Positions 17,529 to 27,596 are shown, counted from the stretch's first letter. The stretch: DNA of 64,000 nucleotides from Tissierella sp032104385 (GCF_032104385.1 NZ_DAMCHJ010000007.1:1-64000), one strand, 5' to 3'. Numbers and translations: made by a program. The notes: generated by a model from the sequence alone, not told the origin.

Positions 17529-18341
17529 ATGGGATATTATGTTAATGTAGAGTCGAATGTAAAGGTTTATGTAGAAGATCTTAACCCAGAGGGTTATAAG
17601 ACAATTGTTTTTTTACATGGCTGGCCTGGGAGTCATGAACTATTTGAATATCAGTTTGATCAGCTTCCCAAAAGAGGGTATAGATGTATTGGAATAGATC
17701 AAAGAGGATTTGGGAAATCCGATAAACCATGGAGAGGATACGATTATGATAGGTTAGCTGATGATGTTAGATGTGTAATTGAAACATTCAAATTACAAGA
17801 TTTTATACTGGCAGGACACTCAACAGGTGGGGCAATTGCTATCAGATATATGTCTAGATATAATGGATATGGGGTGTCGAAACTTGCCCTTTTTGCAGCA
17901 GCAGCTCCTAGTCTTATAAAACTTCCTAATTTTCCTTATGGATTGGAGAAGGAAACAGTAATTGAAATCATTGAGGGAACATATGGTGATCGTCCTAAAA
18001 TGTTAAGTGATTTTGGCAATATATTTTTCTTTCAGTATATAACTCAGCCATTCTCTTGCTGGTTCTTACAATTAGGATTACAAGCAGCGGGATGGTCAAC
18101 TGCAGCTATTGCAAACGCTTGGTTAAATGAAGAACTGTTTTATGATTTAGGAACAATAAATGTTCCAACACTAATTATTCATGGTATACATGATAGAGTT
18201 GTTCCATTTGAACTAGGAGAAATACAAGAACGAAGTATTAAAAATGCAAAACTTATACCATTTCAATATAGTGGGCATGGATCGTTCTATGATCAGAGAG
18301 ACAAATTTAATGAAGAATTGATGAATTTTATTGAAGAATAA
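17529..18341 (+). CDS. alpha/beta-fold hydrolase
   Basis: A 270-aa protein with a canonical alpha/beta hydrolase layout: HGWPGS oxyanion-hole loop near residue 31, nucleophile elbow GHSTGG with Ser98, acid residue in GIHDRVVP and catalytic His in SGHGSFYD. It resembles the non-haem chloroperoxidase/esterase group. The substrate is unknown. ATG 17529 is preferred over TTG 17526 for spacing to AGGGGG. It separates sigF from spoVA. The 260 nt upstream hold only an 11-codon frame. Confidence 0.9.
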   Translation: MGYYVNVESNVKVYVEDLNPEGYKTIVFLHGWPGSHELFEYQFDQLPKRGYRCIGIDQRGFGKSDKPWRGYDYDRLADDVRCVIETFKLQDFILAGHSTGGAIAIRYMSRYNGYGVSKLALFAAAAPSLIKLPNFPYGLEKETVIEIIEGTYGDRPKMLSDFGNIFFFQYITQPFSCWFLQLGLQAAGWSTAAIANAWLNEELFYDLGTINVPTLIIHGIHDRVVPFELGEIQERSIKNAKLIPFQYSGHGSFYDQRDKFNEELMNFIEE

Positions 18342-18384
18342 GGTTTAAATTTGTATAATAAATAAAATACATTAGAGGTTATAG

Positions 18385-18420
18385 AAGCCCAGAGAAAAAT
18401 TAAATTCTTGGGTTTTTCTT
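18385..18420 (+). terminator. probable hydrolase gene terminator
   Basis: CCCAGAG and ATTCTTGGG form an imperfect stem followed by TTTTTC. Confidence 0.6.
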
Positions 18421-18437
18421 TTTTGAAGTATGGTTGA

Positions 18438-18551
18438 TATGAAGATTTACAAGCAGAATTAAGTAATTTTAGGAGTGGTCTTAATAAAGTAATTACAATT
18501 ATAAAAGAAAGAGGAAAATCTAGGGCAGTAGCTGAAAGGTATTTAAAATGA
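18438..18551 (+). pseudogene. C-terminal fragment of an unknown protein
   Basis: A 37-codon frame opens after TGA 18435-18437 without a start codon and reads YEDLQAELSNFRSGLNKV then ITIIKERGKSRAVAERYLK before TGA. The residue use looks coding, so this is probably the truncated end of a lost gene. Family not recognised. Confidence 0.35.
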
Positions 18552-18654
18552 AGTTGTCCACTATGTTAATATAATATTATGGAAAAGGGTATAAAAGATA
18601 TATAAATTTTCCAAATTATATGTCTTATAAAACTAAATAAGGATTTATACTAAG

Positions 18655-18686
18655 TCTCACTTGCTCTCATTGGTGGGATTTTTTGT
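18655..18686 (+). terminator. possible terminator upstream of the spoVA cluster
   Basis: TCTCAC (18655-18660) pairs with GTGGGA (18673-18678), followed by T6. Confidence 0.5.
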
Positions 18687-18708
18687 TTTGTTTATATTAA
18701 TTATTTTG

Positions 18709-18739
18709 TGAACATAAATTTGATGCATATTTCATAGAA
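18709..18739 (+). promoter_or_regulatory. candidate SigG-like promoter for spoVA
   Basis: TGAACA (18709-18714), 18-nt spacer, CATAGAA (18733-18739) partly matches the SigG consensus; spoVA is SigG-dependent in Bacillus. The match is imperfect and the site is about 110 nt from the first gene. Confidence 0.3.
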
Positions 18740-18849
18740 CATTGAATTTCTCTTACTCATTGATAATAGTTGTAAATTTTTCCTATTAGATATTTTTTTG
18801 TATTAAAAAATAATTATAGCAGATAATAATCTTAGAATGGGGTGATTAT

Positions 18850-19014
18850 ATGATATATAAATTAAATTATAAAAGAATAATTATTATGTTAATGATTTTC
18901 CTAGTTCTTGCTGGTGGGATATTATGGTATAAGGGAGAAATGACAAATAAAGAAGTACCAAAGAAGGCAAATTTTGTCATTAATATACTAGAATGGAGTA
19001 TGATTTATGGATAA
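18850..19014 (+). CDS. 54-aa single-span membrane protein heading the spoVA operon
   Basis: From ATG 18850 (SD GGGGTG) the frame reads MIYKLNYKRI, a hydrophobic segment (IIMLMIFLVLAGGILW), then a short polar tail, ending at TAA 19014. It overlaps the spoVAA start (ATG 19007) by 8 nt, so it is likely translated and coupled to spoVAA. It matches no spoVA component I know. Position suggests co-expression in the forespore; function unknown. Confidence 0.65.
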   Translation: MIYKLNYKRIIIMLMIFLVLAGGILWYKGEMTNKEVPKKANFVINILEWSMIYG

Positions 19015-19630
19015 AGAAAAGGTATATATAGTAGTCAATAAAAAGGCCTCCATTGAACCAGATAAAGATGCACTTATAGAGGATCTAGGAGAAGTATATT
19101 GTGTAAAACCAGATATAAAAAAAAATATAGAGAATATTAGAGTTAAGAAAAGAAATGTTGAAGAGGACTGGGATTATATAACAGCTATAGAGATATCTGA
19201 GAAGGTTCTAGGTAGATATCCAGATATAGATTTAGAGTTGCTTGGAGAGGTAGAAGTGCTAATTGAGTATAAATCACGACAGAAGGAAAGACCATTTTTT
19301 GAGTTTATAAAAGTATTTTTAGTATGTATAGTTTTATTTTTTGGAGCAAGTATAGCTATAATAAATTTTCATGCAGATGTTGATGCTAAGCAAGCTATGG
19401 AGAAATTATATTTTACCTTTACTGGAGAAAAGAAAAACAATCCTTTAATTATGAATATTCCTTATTCAATTGGAATTGGAGTAGGAGTACTAACATTTTT
19501 TACTAGAATTTTTAGTTTTAGCGAGAGAAGAAAAAAGGAACCAGGTCCTATGGAAATAGAATTATTTCTATATGATGAAGACATGGAAAAACATATATTA
19601 AATGATATTAAGAAAAATGAAAAGTCATAA
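19007..19630 (+). CDS. spoVAA: stage V sporulation protein AA
   Basis: A 207-aa protein of SpoVAA size and layout: a soluble N-terminal domain (about 1-95, beginning VYIVVNKKASIEPDKD) and two hydrophobic segments (about 100-120 and 150-170). It belongs to the SpoVA channel that moves dipicolinic acid into the forespore and out at germination. Identification rests mainly on gene order before unmistakable spoVAC-AD-AE. The start overlaps the small upstream ORF. Confidence 0.85.
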   Translation: MDKEKVYIVVNKKASIEPDKDALIEDLGEVYCVKPDIKKNIENIRVKKRNVEEDWDYITAIEISEKVLGRYPDIDLELLGEVEVLIEYKSRQKERPFFEFIKVFLVCIVLFFGASIAIINFHADVDAKQAMEKLYFTFTGEKKNNPLIMNIPYSIGIGVGVLTFFTRIFSFSERRKKEPGPMEIELFLYDEDMEKHILNDIKKNEKS

Positions 19631-19643
19631 AAAGAGGTGTGCT

Positions 19644-20054
19644 ATGGGAGTAAAATTATTGTTAATGACAATTGGTTTTGGAGGTGGATTAGCAGTTGGC
19701 ACTGCAGCAGCTGCTTTTATTACAATACTCCAGATAGTCCCAAGACTAGTTCAAATAAGCAATACATGGAAATATATTAAACTTTATCAGATGACTATAT
19801 CTATATCCTTTATTCTATTCGTTATAATATATTTTTCAGAGTTTCATATTAGTCTGCCTAAAATTATGCTTGCGTTAATTGGTCTATTATGCGGAGTTTT
19901 TATTGGCTTATTGTCTTCTGCTTTAGCGGAAGTATTAAATGTAATTCCAGCAATGTCAAAAAAATTAAAAATAAAAGATAGTTTAAGATATATTATATGG
20001 GCATTAATGGCTGGAAAAGTAGCAGGTTCATTATATTTTTGGATATTTAACTAA
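19644..20054 (+). CDS. spoVAB: stage V sporulation protein AB
   Basis: A 136-aa membrane protein with about four hydrophobic segments, beginning MGVKLLLMTIGFGGG, near the Bacillus length (141). ATG 19644 follows AAAAGAGGTG; an upstream in-frame ATG at 19602 lies inside spoVAA and lacks an SD. Component of the SpoVA dipicolinate transport system. Assigned by topology and position. Confidence 0.88.
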   Translation: MGVKLLLMTIGFGGGLAVGTAAAAFITILQIVPRLVQISNTWKYIKLYQMTISISFILFVIIYFSEFHISLPKIMLALIGLLCGVFIGLLSSALAEVLNVIPAMSKKLKIKDSLRYIIWALMAGKVAGSLYFWIFN

Positions 20055-20072
20055 GTAGAGGAGATGAAATAA

Positions 20073-20516
20073 ATGGAGAATATGAATAAAAAAGAGTATC
20101 AAAAGTATTCGGAAAAGAAAGTTCCTAAGCCTACCTATTTAAAGAATATAATATTTGCTTTCTTGGTGGGTGGAGCAATTTGTACTATAGGACAGCTTTT
20201 AAAGACTTGGATGATGAAAAATGGACTTGATGAAAAGGCGATTGCATCAGGTACATCTATTATTTTGGTATTCCTAGGAGCCTTACTTACTGGACTGGGA
20301 GTATATGATGAAATTGGAAAGATTGGAGGAGCAGGGGCGGCTATTCCAGGATTTTCTAATGCTATAGTATCACCTGCAATGGAATTTAAGACAGAAGGAT
20401 TTATTTTTGGTGTAGCATCAAAAATGTTTACAATAGCAGGACCTGTACTAGTATATGGAGTAGGAAGTTCAGTAATTGTTGGCGTATTACATCTATTATT
20501 TACGAAGGGGAGATAA
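20073..20516 (+). CDS. spoVAC: stage V sporulation protein AC
   Basis: A 147-aa membrane protein starting MENMNKKEYQKYSEKK. Conserved features include FLVGGAICTIGQ and the GGAGAAIPGFSNAI segment typical of SpoVAC/SpoVAEb. SpoVAC forms the mechanosensitive dipicolinate channel in the spore inner membrane. SD GAGGAG, ATG 20073; 18 nt after spoVAB. Confidence 0.95.
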   Translation: MENMNKKEYQKYSEKKVPKPTYLKNIIFAFLVGGAICTIGQLLKTWMMKNGLDEKAIASGTSIILVFLGALLTGLGVYDEIGKIGGAGAAIPGFSNAIVSPAMEFKTEGFIFGVASKMFTIAGPVLVYGVGSSVIVGVLHLLFTKGR

Positions 20517-20519
20517 TTT

Positions 20520-21539
20520 ATGGCATTAAAAAAGTTTGGTTCACAAACAGTTAAATTTGGGAATCCACCTTCAATAGTAAGTACCTATACAATAGTAGGA
20601 CCAAAGGAAGGTGAAGGGCCACTTAAAGATTATTTTGATATGATTTTGGAAGATGATATGTGGGGACAGGAATCCTTTGAAAAATCCGAAGCTAAAATAC
20701 AAGAAGAAACTATAAAAGCAGTATTATCAAATGGAAATTTGACTAATCAAGATATAGATTACTTATTATCTGGAGATTTATTAAATCAAATAATTTCTTC
20801 TACTTATACAGCTAGGGCACTTAGTATCCCTTATTATGGATTATATGGAGCTTGTTCTACTATGACACAGTCTTTATCTTTAGGTGCAATGCTTATAGAT
20901 GGTGGGTTTGCAGACAAAGTAATATGTGCTACATCTAGTCATTTCAGTTCTGCTGAAAGACAATTTAGATTTCCATTGGAATATGGTTCTCAAAGAAATT
21001 TTGGAGCACAATGGACAGTTACTGGATCTGGAGCTACTATACTTTCATCAGAAGGAAATGGACCATATATTACTTATGCGACTACTGGTAAAATTATAGA
21101 TATGGGTATTAAAGACGCTACAAATATGGGGGCTGCTATGGCACCAGCAGCTGTTGATACATTAGTTACACATTTTAAAGATACTGGTTACTCTCCATCT
21201 AGCTATGATCTTATAATATCAGGAGATTTAGGGAAGGTAGGAAAGAATATAGTATTAGATTTAATGAAAAAAGAAGGATATGATTTATCTAGTATGTATA
21301 CAGATTGTGGTGTAGAAATATTCGATGGGGAAGCTCAAGATACTCATGCAGGAGGCTCTGGGTGTGGATGTGCTGCAGTTGTATTAAATGGTTATATATA
21401 TAAGGAAATGATGAAAGGAAAATTTAACAGAGTATTGATAATGGCTACAGGAGCACTTCACTCAACAATTATAAATCAACAAGGTGAATCAATTCCGGGA
21501 ATAGCTCATGCAATTACTATAGATATAAATAATAGTTAG
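20520..21539 (+). CDS. spoVAD: stage V sporulation protein AD
   Basis: A 339-aa protein with a thiolase/ketosynthase-like fold. YGACSTMTQSL contains the thiolase-type cysteine and HAGGSGCGCAAVVLNGY is a SpoVAD hallmark. SpoVAD binds dipicolinic acid on the cytosolic face of the SpoVA complex. Length equals the Bacillus protein. Start ATG 20520 is 3 nt after spoVAC with SD AAGGGGAG. Confidence 0.97.
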   Translation: MALKKFGSQTVKFGNPPSIVSTYTIVGPKEGEGPLKDYFDMILEDDMWGQESFEKSEAKIQEETIKAVLSNGNLTNQDIDYLLSGDLLNQIISSTYTARALSIPYYGLYGACSTMTQSLSLGAMLIDGGFADKVICATSSHFSSAERQFRFPLEYGSQRNFGAQWTVTGSGATILSSEGNGPYITYATTGKIIDMGIKDATNMGAAMAPAAVDTLVTHFKDTGYSPSSYDLIISGDLGKVGKNIVLDLMKKEGYDLSSMYTDCGVEIFDGEAQDTHAGGSGCGCAAVVLNGYIYKEMMKGKFNRVLIMATGALHSTIINQQGESIPGIAHAITIDINNS

Positions 21540-21549
21540 GGGTGGTTAT

Positions 21550-21906
21550 ATGGAATATATTAAAGCTTTTGTAGTTGGTGGATTAATATGTGTAATAGGT
21601 CAAGTTATATTAGACAATACTAAATTGACTCCGGCTCATATATTGGTTTCTTTTCTTACGGCAGGTGTTATTTTAGGAGGTATAGGAGTTTATAAACCCC
21701 TTGTAAAATTCGCAGGTGCAGGTGCTACAGTTCCAATAGTAGGGTTTGGAAATGCATTAGCAGAGGGAGCAATAGAAGGTGCTAAGACTAAAGGAGTAAT
21801 AGGTGCTTTTACAGGAGGCTTACAGGCAACTGCCGGTGGAGTAGCTGCTGCAATTTTATTTGGCTATATAATGGCATTAATCTTTAAACCAAAAACGAAA
21901 AACTAA
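21550..21906 (+). CDS. spoVAE: stage V sporulation protein AE (SpoVAEb type)
   Basis: A 118-aa membrane protein with three to four hydrophobic segments and the family core KFAGAGATVPIVGFGNALAEG, similar to part of SpoVAC. Last gene of the spoVA operon; ends at a terminator shared with the convergent penicillin-binding protein gene. SpoVAEa/AF homologues are not seen here. Confidence 0.94.
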   Translation: MEYIKAFVVGGLICVIGQVILDNTKLTPAHILVSFLTAGVILGGIGVYKPLVKFAGAGATVPIVGFGNALAEGAIEGAKTKGVIGAFTGGLQATAGGVAAAILFGYIMALIFKPKTKN

Positions 21907-21926
21907 GGAATTAACCTTAGTTTTCG
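21896..21926. terminator. bidirectional terminator between spoVAE and PBP gene
   Basis: CGAAAAACTAAGG (21896-21908) pairs with CCTTAGTTTTCG (21915-21926), between convergent genes. Confidence 0.85.
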
Positions 21927-24830
21927 TCATTATATTCATTTTCATTTTCATCTCCCCATATATATGGAGGAGAAGTGAAATCATCTTCTATAGGTTCTGG
22001 AATCACAGTGTTATGGTTATGGTCAGTACAGAACTCTCTTGGAACAGAAAACTGAAAATCTGTTGGTGCAATACCATTGTGTTCTGATGGGAAATAAGGT
22101 GGTGTACGATCTATAAACACCTTTTTAACTTTGTTTTCTTCTGGACAATATTCATTAGCCAGTTTTCCATTGGTACTATCTATGGTAACTTCTACGTGAA
22201 CATCACAATGACTTTTTGGTTCTGTTCCCTTTACAAATATTTCAGATTTAACTGTACTGCCCCTTGGGTCACGAGTACAAAGTTCTGTTGGTAATTTTCC
22301 TGACTGAGTACATATATTTACAGATACTATACCACTAGGTTTATCGAAGGATGTTTTACTTTCTAAGCCTTCATGCATTCTAGTCATTATATGTTGCCAT
22401 AATTGTGCAGCTGTACCACTACTCTTTGTAAGAGTAATTTTAGGCGAATCATTTCCTNNNNNNNNNNCATGAAGCCGCAGCATAATATGGACTAAATCCA
22501 ACAAACCAAATATCCGCCTGATCTGTTGTTGTACCTGTTTTACCGCCCACTGCCATATTGGACAGCTTGGCTCTTCCAGCAATACCATTTGATACAGTAG
22601 TTCTCAAGATATCTGACATTATATATGCTACTTGAGGAGATACTACTATGGTTTCTTTTGGAGTATTATCAATTAATATATTACCATTCTTATCTTCTAT
22701 TTTAGTGAAAGCTCTAGGCTCTATATATATACCACTATTTGCTATAGCACCATATGCAGCAGTTAATTCTAGAGGTGTTATACCTTTTGTCATACCACCT
22801 AGTCCAAGTGCTGATAAGTTTTCATCATTGCTAGTCTTATTTTCTTTAGCTGTAACAAAGCTATCGTTTTCAGGGTCAGTTTTGCTGATAATTCCTAACT
22901 TTTCTAAGTATGACATAGATGTTTGAATTCCAATGGATTCTACAACTTTAACAGCATTTACGTTGACAGATTGTTCCACTGAGCGTCTTAGAGTATGAAT
23001 CCCTCTATATCTGTCTCTATACCAGTTTTTTGGCCATAGTTGTCCATTTACATAAAATGGAATATCGTCTATTGGCGTGGCAGCTGTATATCCATTATCC
23101 AATGCTGGTAAATAAGCAGCTATAGGTTTCATAGCGGAACCAGGTTGCCTTCGAGATGCAGTTGCTCTATTTAATATCCTAGCACCTTCAATATCTCTAC
23201 CTCCGACTAAAGCTTTAATCTGACCTGTTCTATAATCTAGTATGACTGTAGCCGATTGAGGTTGTACAACACCGTCCTTAGATCTAAAGAAATATTTTTC
23301 GTTGACTAATAGATTTCCCTTTTCGTCAACTCTATAAAAATCTTTATTATTATTTAGATAACCACTATCTATTTTAATTTCTTTATTATCAGAGACATTA
23401 TAATTTTCTTCTGGTATTACTATTGAACCAACACTATGACCTACTAAATTTTTTCTATCATCTATTGTATAATAGTCTCCCACATCTATATGCTTTTTAT
23501 ATGGTATGAGTTTTTTGTTTTTAATAAATAAATTACTATCTTTAAATTCATAAGTTCCTTTTTCCAATATTAACTCAAAATTATCATTAAATAAATTATT
23601 TTGATTATAATAAATAATATTTCCTTTTTCGTCAATAACATCTTTGGATTTATTTAATCTCCAGTCTACTAATATAGGTCCTTTTATCTTTGACGAATTA
23701 CCCACTAGTATTTCAGTAAAATTACTATATACATTTTCCAATTCTCTTTGAAGTTTTACATCCATAGTAGAGTAGATTTTCAACCCGCCTGTGAATAACT
23801 CGTCTTGTGCTTGCTCCTTTGTATAACCAAGTCTTTCCATCAATGCCTTAACTGATTGGGTTTTAACATAGTCTGTGAAATAAGAGGAGATACCTTCTAG
23901 TTTCTTTTGTCCAGGTTTTAGATTTTCTTTAATATCTTCATTAATTGCTTCTTGATATTGCGACTTTGTTATTTTGCCTAATTCTAACATCTTTTTTAAT
24001 ATGATCTTTTGTCTTTTTACAGCCTCTTCATTATATACTGCTATATATTTTTCACCTAAAATTTCTAAACGTCCAACCTCATAATGTTTTTCAGCATTGA
24101 AATTCTCAGGGCTTACAGTATGATAAGGTGCGTATTTAGTAGGTGATTTGACTATACCTGCAAACAATGCAGATTCTGCAAGAGTAAGGTCTTCTACATT
24201 TTTTGAAAAATAAGTTTGTGCTGCTTCTTGTACACCATATGCACCTTGACCTAGATTAACCCTATTTAAATAAGCCTCTAGTACTTGATCCTTTGTAAGG
24301 GTTTTTTCTATTTGGATGGCCAAATAAGCCTCTTTAATCTTTCTATCCCAACTCTTTTCTCTGTTTAAATAGACATTTCTTGCTAATTGCTGGGTTATTG
24401 TACTGGCACCTCTGACAGCAGAGCCAGCCTTTATATTGTCTATTGCAGCAGAAACTATACCCTTAGGGTCTACTCCAATATGTTTTTCAAATCTTTCATC
24501 TTCTATGGCAATATATGCATCTCTAAGATGCTTTGGCATTTGATTTAATTTTACCATAGTCCTAAACTCTGGTGCCTGAATTTTTTCAATAAGCTCTCCG
24601 TCAGCATCGTATATAGTTGACGTTAAATCTAGAGAAGAATTGACTTTTGAAGGATCTATATTAGGAACATCCTTTAAAATAGATAGAACTGCACCAATTA
24701 ATATGCCTCCTGCTACAACAGATAACATTAAAAATATAACTAAAAATATCTTTACAGATTTAAATACGATATTTCCAGTGGAACCTTTCTTTTTTTTCTT
24801 TTTCTTATTATTATCATTGCTATTATCCAT
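21917..24830 (-). CDS. class A penicillin-binding protein, PBP1A family (split by assembly gap)
   Basis: One gene interrupted by ten N at 22458-22467; the two sides are in different frames only because of the gap. Order: Lys-rich cytoplasmic tail, one membrane segment (about 24-48), GT51 glycosyltransferase domain (EDERFEKHIG, STITQQLARNVYLN), then transpeptidase domain with SxxK (GSAMK), SxN (SVN) and KTGT motifs. The C-terminal 150 residues hold Cys-containing PASTA-free repeats and an acidic tail. It polymerises and crosslinks peptidoglycan. Start ATG 24830 follows TAAGGAGG. Confidence 0.93.
22458..22467. other. assembly gap (10 N)
   Basis: Ten N inside the PBP gene just after the KTG region; true length unknown. 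Family alignment predicts only a few missing residues. Confidence 1.
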
Positions 24831-25057
24831 AAAACTACCTCCTTAATTGAGAAAAGGCTTAATTAGTTAATTATACCATAGAAATATTATAATGTTAATA
24901 TTAGAAGATTAAATGATTATTACAATATAGTTACGAAAAAATAAATATAATTACAGTTTAATCAATGGTGTTTTGTGTATATTGTTAGATAAATTATTTA
25001 AATGGTGATATAATAAAAGAAGGATATAAATTTAATGATTCTTTGGGAGTTGATAAA

Positions 25058-26338
25058 TTGAACCAAGAAATGAAAGGTATGGAAAGGGTTCTTATAATTG
25101 GTGTAGAACTTGATACAGATACAATAGATATTGAAAATTCCTTAGATGAATTGGAAGAATTGGTAAAAGCAGCAGGTGGCATGGTAATTTCTAGGGTAAT
25201 ACAAAAAAAAGAAAGTATAAACCCAGCATACTTTATAGGCAAGGGAAAAGCAGAGGAGATAAAAAATTATTGTGAGGAGCTAGATATTACAACTGTAGTA
25301 TTTAATGACGAATTGTCTGGAGCACAATTGAGAAATTTAGAAAAGATTATTGATAAAAAAATAGTTGATAGAACGAATCTAATTTTAGATATTTTTGCTA
25401 ATAGGGCAAATTCAAAAGAAGGAAAATTACAAGTAAAGTTGGCTCAGCTTAAATATCGACTTCCAAGGTTAATTGGATTTAGAGATTATTTGTCTAGAAC
25501 GGGTGGTGGTATAGGAACAAGGGGACCAGGAGAGCAAAAGTTAGAAACTGACAGAAGACATATATTGAGAGAAGTAGATAATATAGAAAAACAATTAAAA
25601 GAAGTAGAACAAAATAGAGATGTGAAAAGAAAGAAAAGAGAGGATTCAAATTTACCTATTGTAGCATTAGTAGGTTATACTAATGCTGGTAAATCAACAT
25701 TATTAAATAAAATAATTGAATTAAATGATGAATATGAAGAGTCAAAACAAGTTTTTGTAAAGGATATGTTATTTGCAACATTAGATACATCATTAAGGCG
25801 GGCTAAACTTCATAATGGTCAAGCATTTTTATTAACTGATACAGTAGGATTTGTATCTAAACTTCCTACAAAGTTAATAGAAGCATTTAAAGGAACTTTA
25901 GAAGAAGTGAAATATGCAGATTTGTTACTTCATATTGTAGATGCCTCTAATAAAGATTTAGATATACAAATTCAAACTACCTATAATATATTAAAAGATT
26001 TAGATGTCTTAGACAAGCCCATACTTACAGTTTTTAATAAGATGGATAAAGTAGATATTCATAATTTGTTTTATGACAATAGATATGTAGATAATAAACT
26101 GTTTATATCGGCTAAAAATGGGGAAAATATAGAAAGATTATTGGAAAGTATTGAAGATTTATTACCTCAGCAATATAGAATGGTTACTATAAAAATACCT
26201 TATCAAAAGCAGAATATAGTAAATTATTTTTGTGATAACTATCAAGTTAATAATTTGGAATATCTAGAAGATGGTACGATGCTAAAACTAACTATTAATA
26301 AAGTGGATTTAGAGAGATATAAAGAATATATAATTTAA
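25058..26338 (+). CDS. hflX: GTPase HflX
   Basis: A 426-aa protein with the HflX N-terminal domain, its signature GGGIGTRGPGEQKLETDRR, and a TRAFAC GTPase domain (GYTNAGKST, DTVGF, NKMD). HflX binds the 50S subunit and splits stalled ribosomes under stress. TTG 25058 is preferred because GGGAG at 25045-25049 spaces to it; upstream TTG 25043 overlaps that site. Confidence 0.95.
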   Translation: MNQEMKGMERVLIIGVELDTDTIDIENSLDELEELVKAAGGMVISRVIQKKESINPAYFIGKGKAEEIKNYCEELDITTVVFNDELSGAQLRNLEKIIDKKIVDRTNLILDIFANRANSKEGKLQVKLAQLKYRLPRLIGFRDYLSRTGGGIGTRGPGEQKLETDRRHILREVDNIEKQLKEVEQNRDVKRKKREDSNLPIVALVGYTNAGKSTLLNKIIELNDEYEESKQVFVKDMLFATLDTSLRRAKLHNGQAFLLTDTVGFVSKLPTKLIEAFKGTLEEVKYADLLLHIVDASNKDLDIQIQTTYNILKDLDVLDKPILTVFNKMDKVDIHNLFYDNRYVDNKLFISAKNGENIERLLESIEDLLPQQYRMVTIKIPYQKQNIVNYFCDNYQVNNLEYLEDGTMLKLTINKVDLERYKEYII

Positions 26339-26407
26339 GATTAAAGAAATATATTGAAAAATCATTAAGAAATTAATATCATATAAATAAAAAAGGAGTT
26401 GGAGCCA

Positions 26408-26851
26408 ATGATAATAAGAAATTGTGCTGGTGGAGTTGTATTTAGAGATAATAAGGTTTTTATTTTAAAAAATGATAAAAATGAATGGGTATTACCAAAG
26501 GGAAAGATAAGAGGAGAACAATTACCACCAGAAATAGCTATTAATAGAGTAGAATATGAAACAGGGGTTAATGCTCCTAAAATTGTATCATCTGCTGGAG
26601 AAACTGCATATGAATTTTATTCGTTTTCAAGAAATCAGGCAGTTTGCAATAAAATCATATGGTATATAATGGAATCACAAGATGAAGAGTATAAAGTTAA
26701 TCTTGAAGAAGGTTTTAAAGAGGGAGGATTTTATCCAGTAGAGGAAGCTGTTGACATGATTACCTACAGTCAAGATAAATCACTTGTAAGTTTAGCTTAT
26801 AAAAGATATCTAGAGTTTAAAGATTATCAAGAAAAGTTAAACTATGCTTAA
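26408..26851 (+). CDS. Nudix-fold protein with degenerate Nudix box
   Basis: A 147-aa protein with Nudix-fold features (GGVVFRDNKVFILKN, then EWVLPKGKI). The expected box GX5EX7REUXEEXGU reads GKIRGEQLPPEIAINRVEYE then TGV: first E is Q, R is N, the next E is R and the first E of EE is Y, leaving one catalytic Glu. Hydrolysis of nucleoside-diphosphate-X compounds may be lost or altered. ATG 26408 follows AAAGGAG. Sixty-nine nt after hflX, before its own terminator. Confidence 0.82.
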   Translation: MIIRNCAGGVVFRDNKVFILKNDKNEWVLPKGKIRGEQLPPEIAINRVEYETGVNAPKIVSSAGETAYEFYSFSRNQAVCNKIIWYIMESQDEEYKVNLEEGFKEGGFYPVEEAVDMITYSQDKSLVSLAYKRYLEFKDYQEKLNYA

Positions 26852-26852
26852 A

Positions 26853-26885
26853 AAGTAGGAGATTATATCTCCTTATTTTTTTGGT
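26853..26885 (+). terminator. terminator after Nudix gene
   Basis: AGGAGAT-TATA-TCTCCT hairpin followed by T-rich sequence (ATTTTTTT). Confidence 0.75.
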
Positions 26886-26899
26886 GAGAGGAAGATTTT

Positions 26900-27547
26900 A
26901 TGGATAAGAGCTATAGAACTATATATTCTTATGGTGAAGCAGAAATCATTATAAATAAATCTCGATTTATCGGCTATGCTATGCCTATAGAAACAGAGAA
27001 AGATGCCTTAGAGTTTATAGATAAGATAAAGACTAAACATAGAGATGCTACACATAATGTTCATGCCTATGTCCTTGGTAAAGATAGTAATATTCAAAGA
27101 TTTAGCGATGATGGGGAGCCTTCAGGTACTGCTGGTATTCCAATGTTGGAAGTTATTAAAAAAGAAAATCTGAGAAATGCAGTAGTTGTTGTAACTAGAT
27201 ATTTTGGTGGCATTAAGCTAGGGGCAGGCGGACTTATTAGAGCATATACAAAAGGTGCAAAGATTGGATTGGATGCAGGTATAATTGTGGATATGGTTCT
27301 GCATATTAAAATAAAAATTAGAATTGATTATACTTTATATGGGAAAATAGAAAATTATCTTATGAATGAAGAATATATAGTAATTGAGTCTATATTTGAT
27401 GATGCTGTCAATATATTTGTTTATGTGGAAAATGAAAAGATAGATGATTTTCATAATATAATAACAGATTTAACTAATGGGAGTGCTATAATTGAGCATT
27501 TAGATGAAGAATATATTCCTATAAAAGATGGTAAAAGATTAACTTAG
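26900..27547 (+). CDS. YigZ/IMPACT family protein
   Basis: A 215-aa protein with the UPF0029 (IMPACT) N-terminal domain and a C-terminal ferredoxin-like domain (DUF1949). Family motifs: KSRFIGYA, DATHNVHAY, DDGEPSGTAGIP and TRYFGGIKLGAGGLIRAY. Bacterial members (YigZ, YvyE) are linked to translation or protease regulation without a defined reaction. ATG 26900 has SD GAGAGG. Confidence 0.93.
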   Translation: MDKSYRTIYSYGEAEIIINKSRFIGYAMPIETEKDALEFIDKIKTKHRDATHNVHAYVLGKDSNIQRFSDDGEPSGTAGIPMLEVIKKENLRNAVVVVTRYFGGIKLGAGGLIRAYTKGAKIGLDAGIIVDMVLHIKIKIRIDYTLYGKIENYLMNEEYIVIESIFDDAVNIFVYVENEKIDDFHNIITDLTNGSAIIEHLDEEYIPIKDGKRLT

Positions 27548-27596
27548 TTAGGTTAACAAAAGATAAACAGGGTATAATTTTATACGAGGTGATGAG

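Noticed and set aside
21917..22588. Separate 223-aa protein on the minus strand
   Set aside because: It is the C-terminal part of the PBP gene, split by the N gap.
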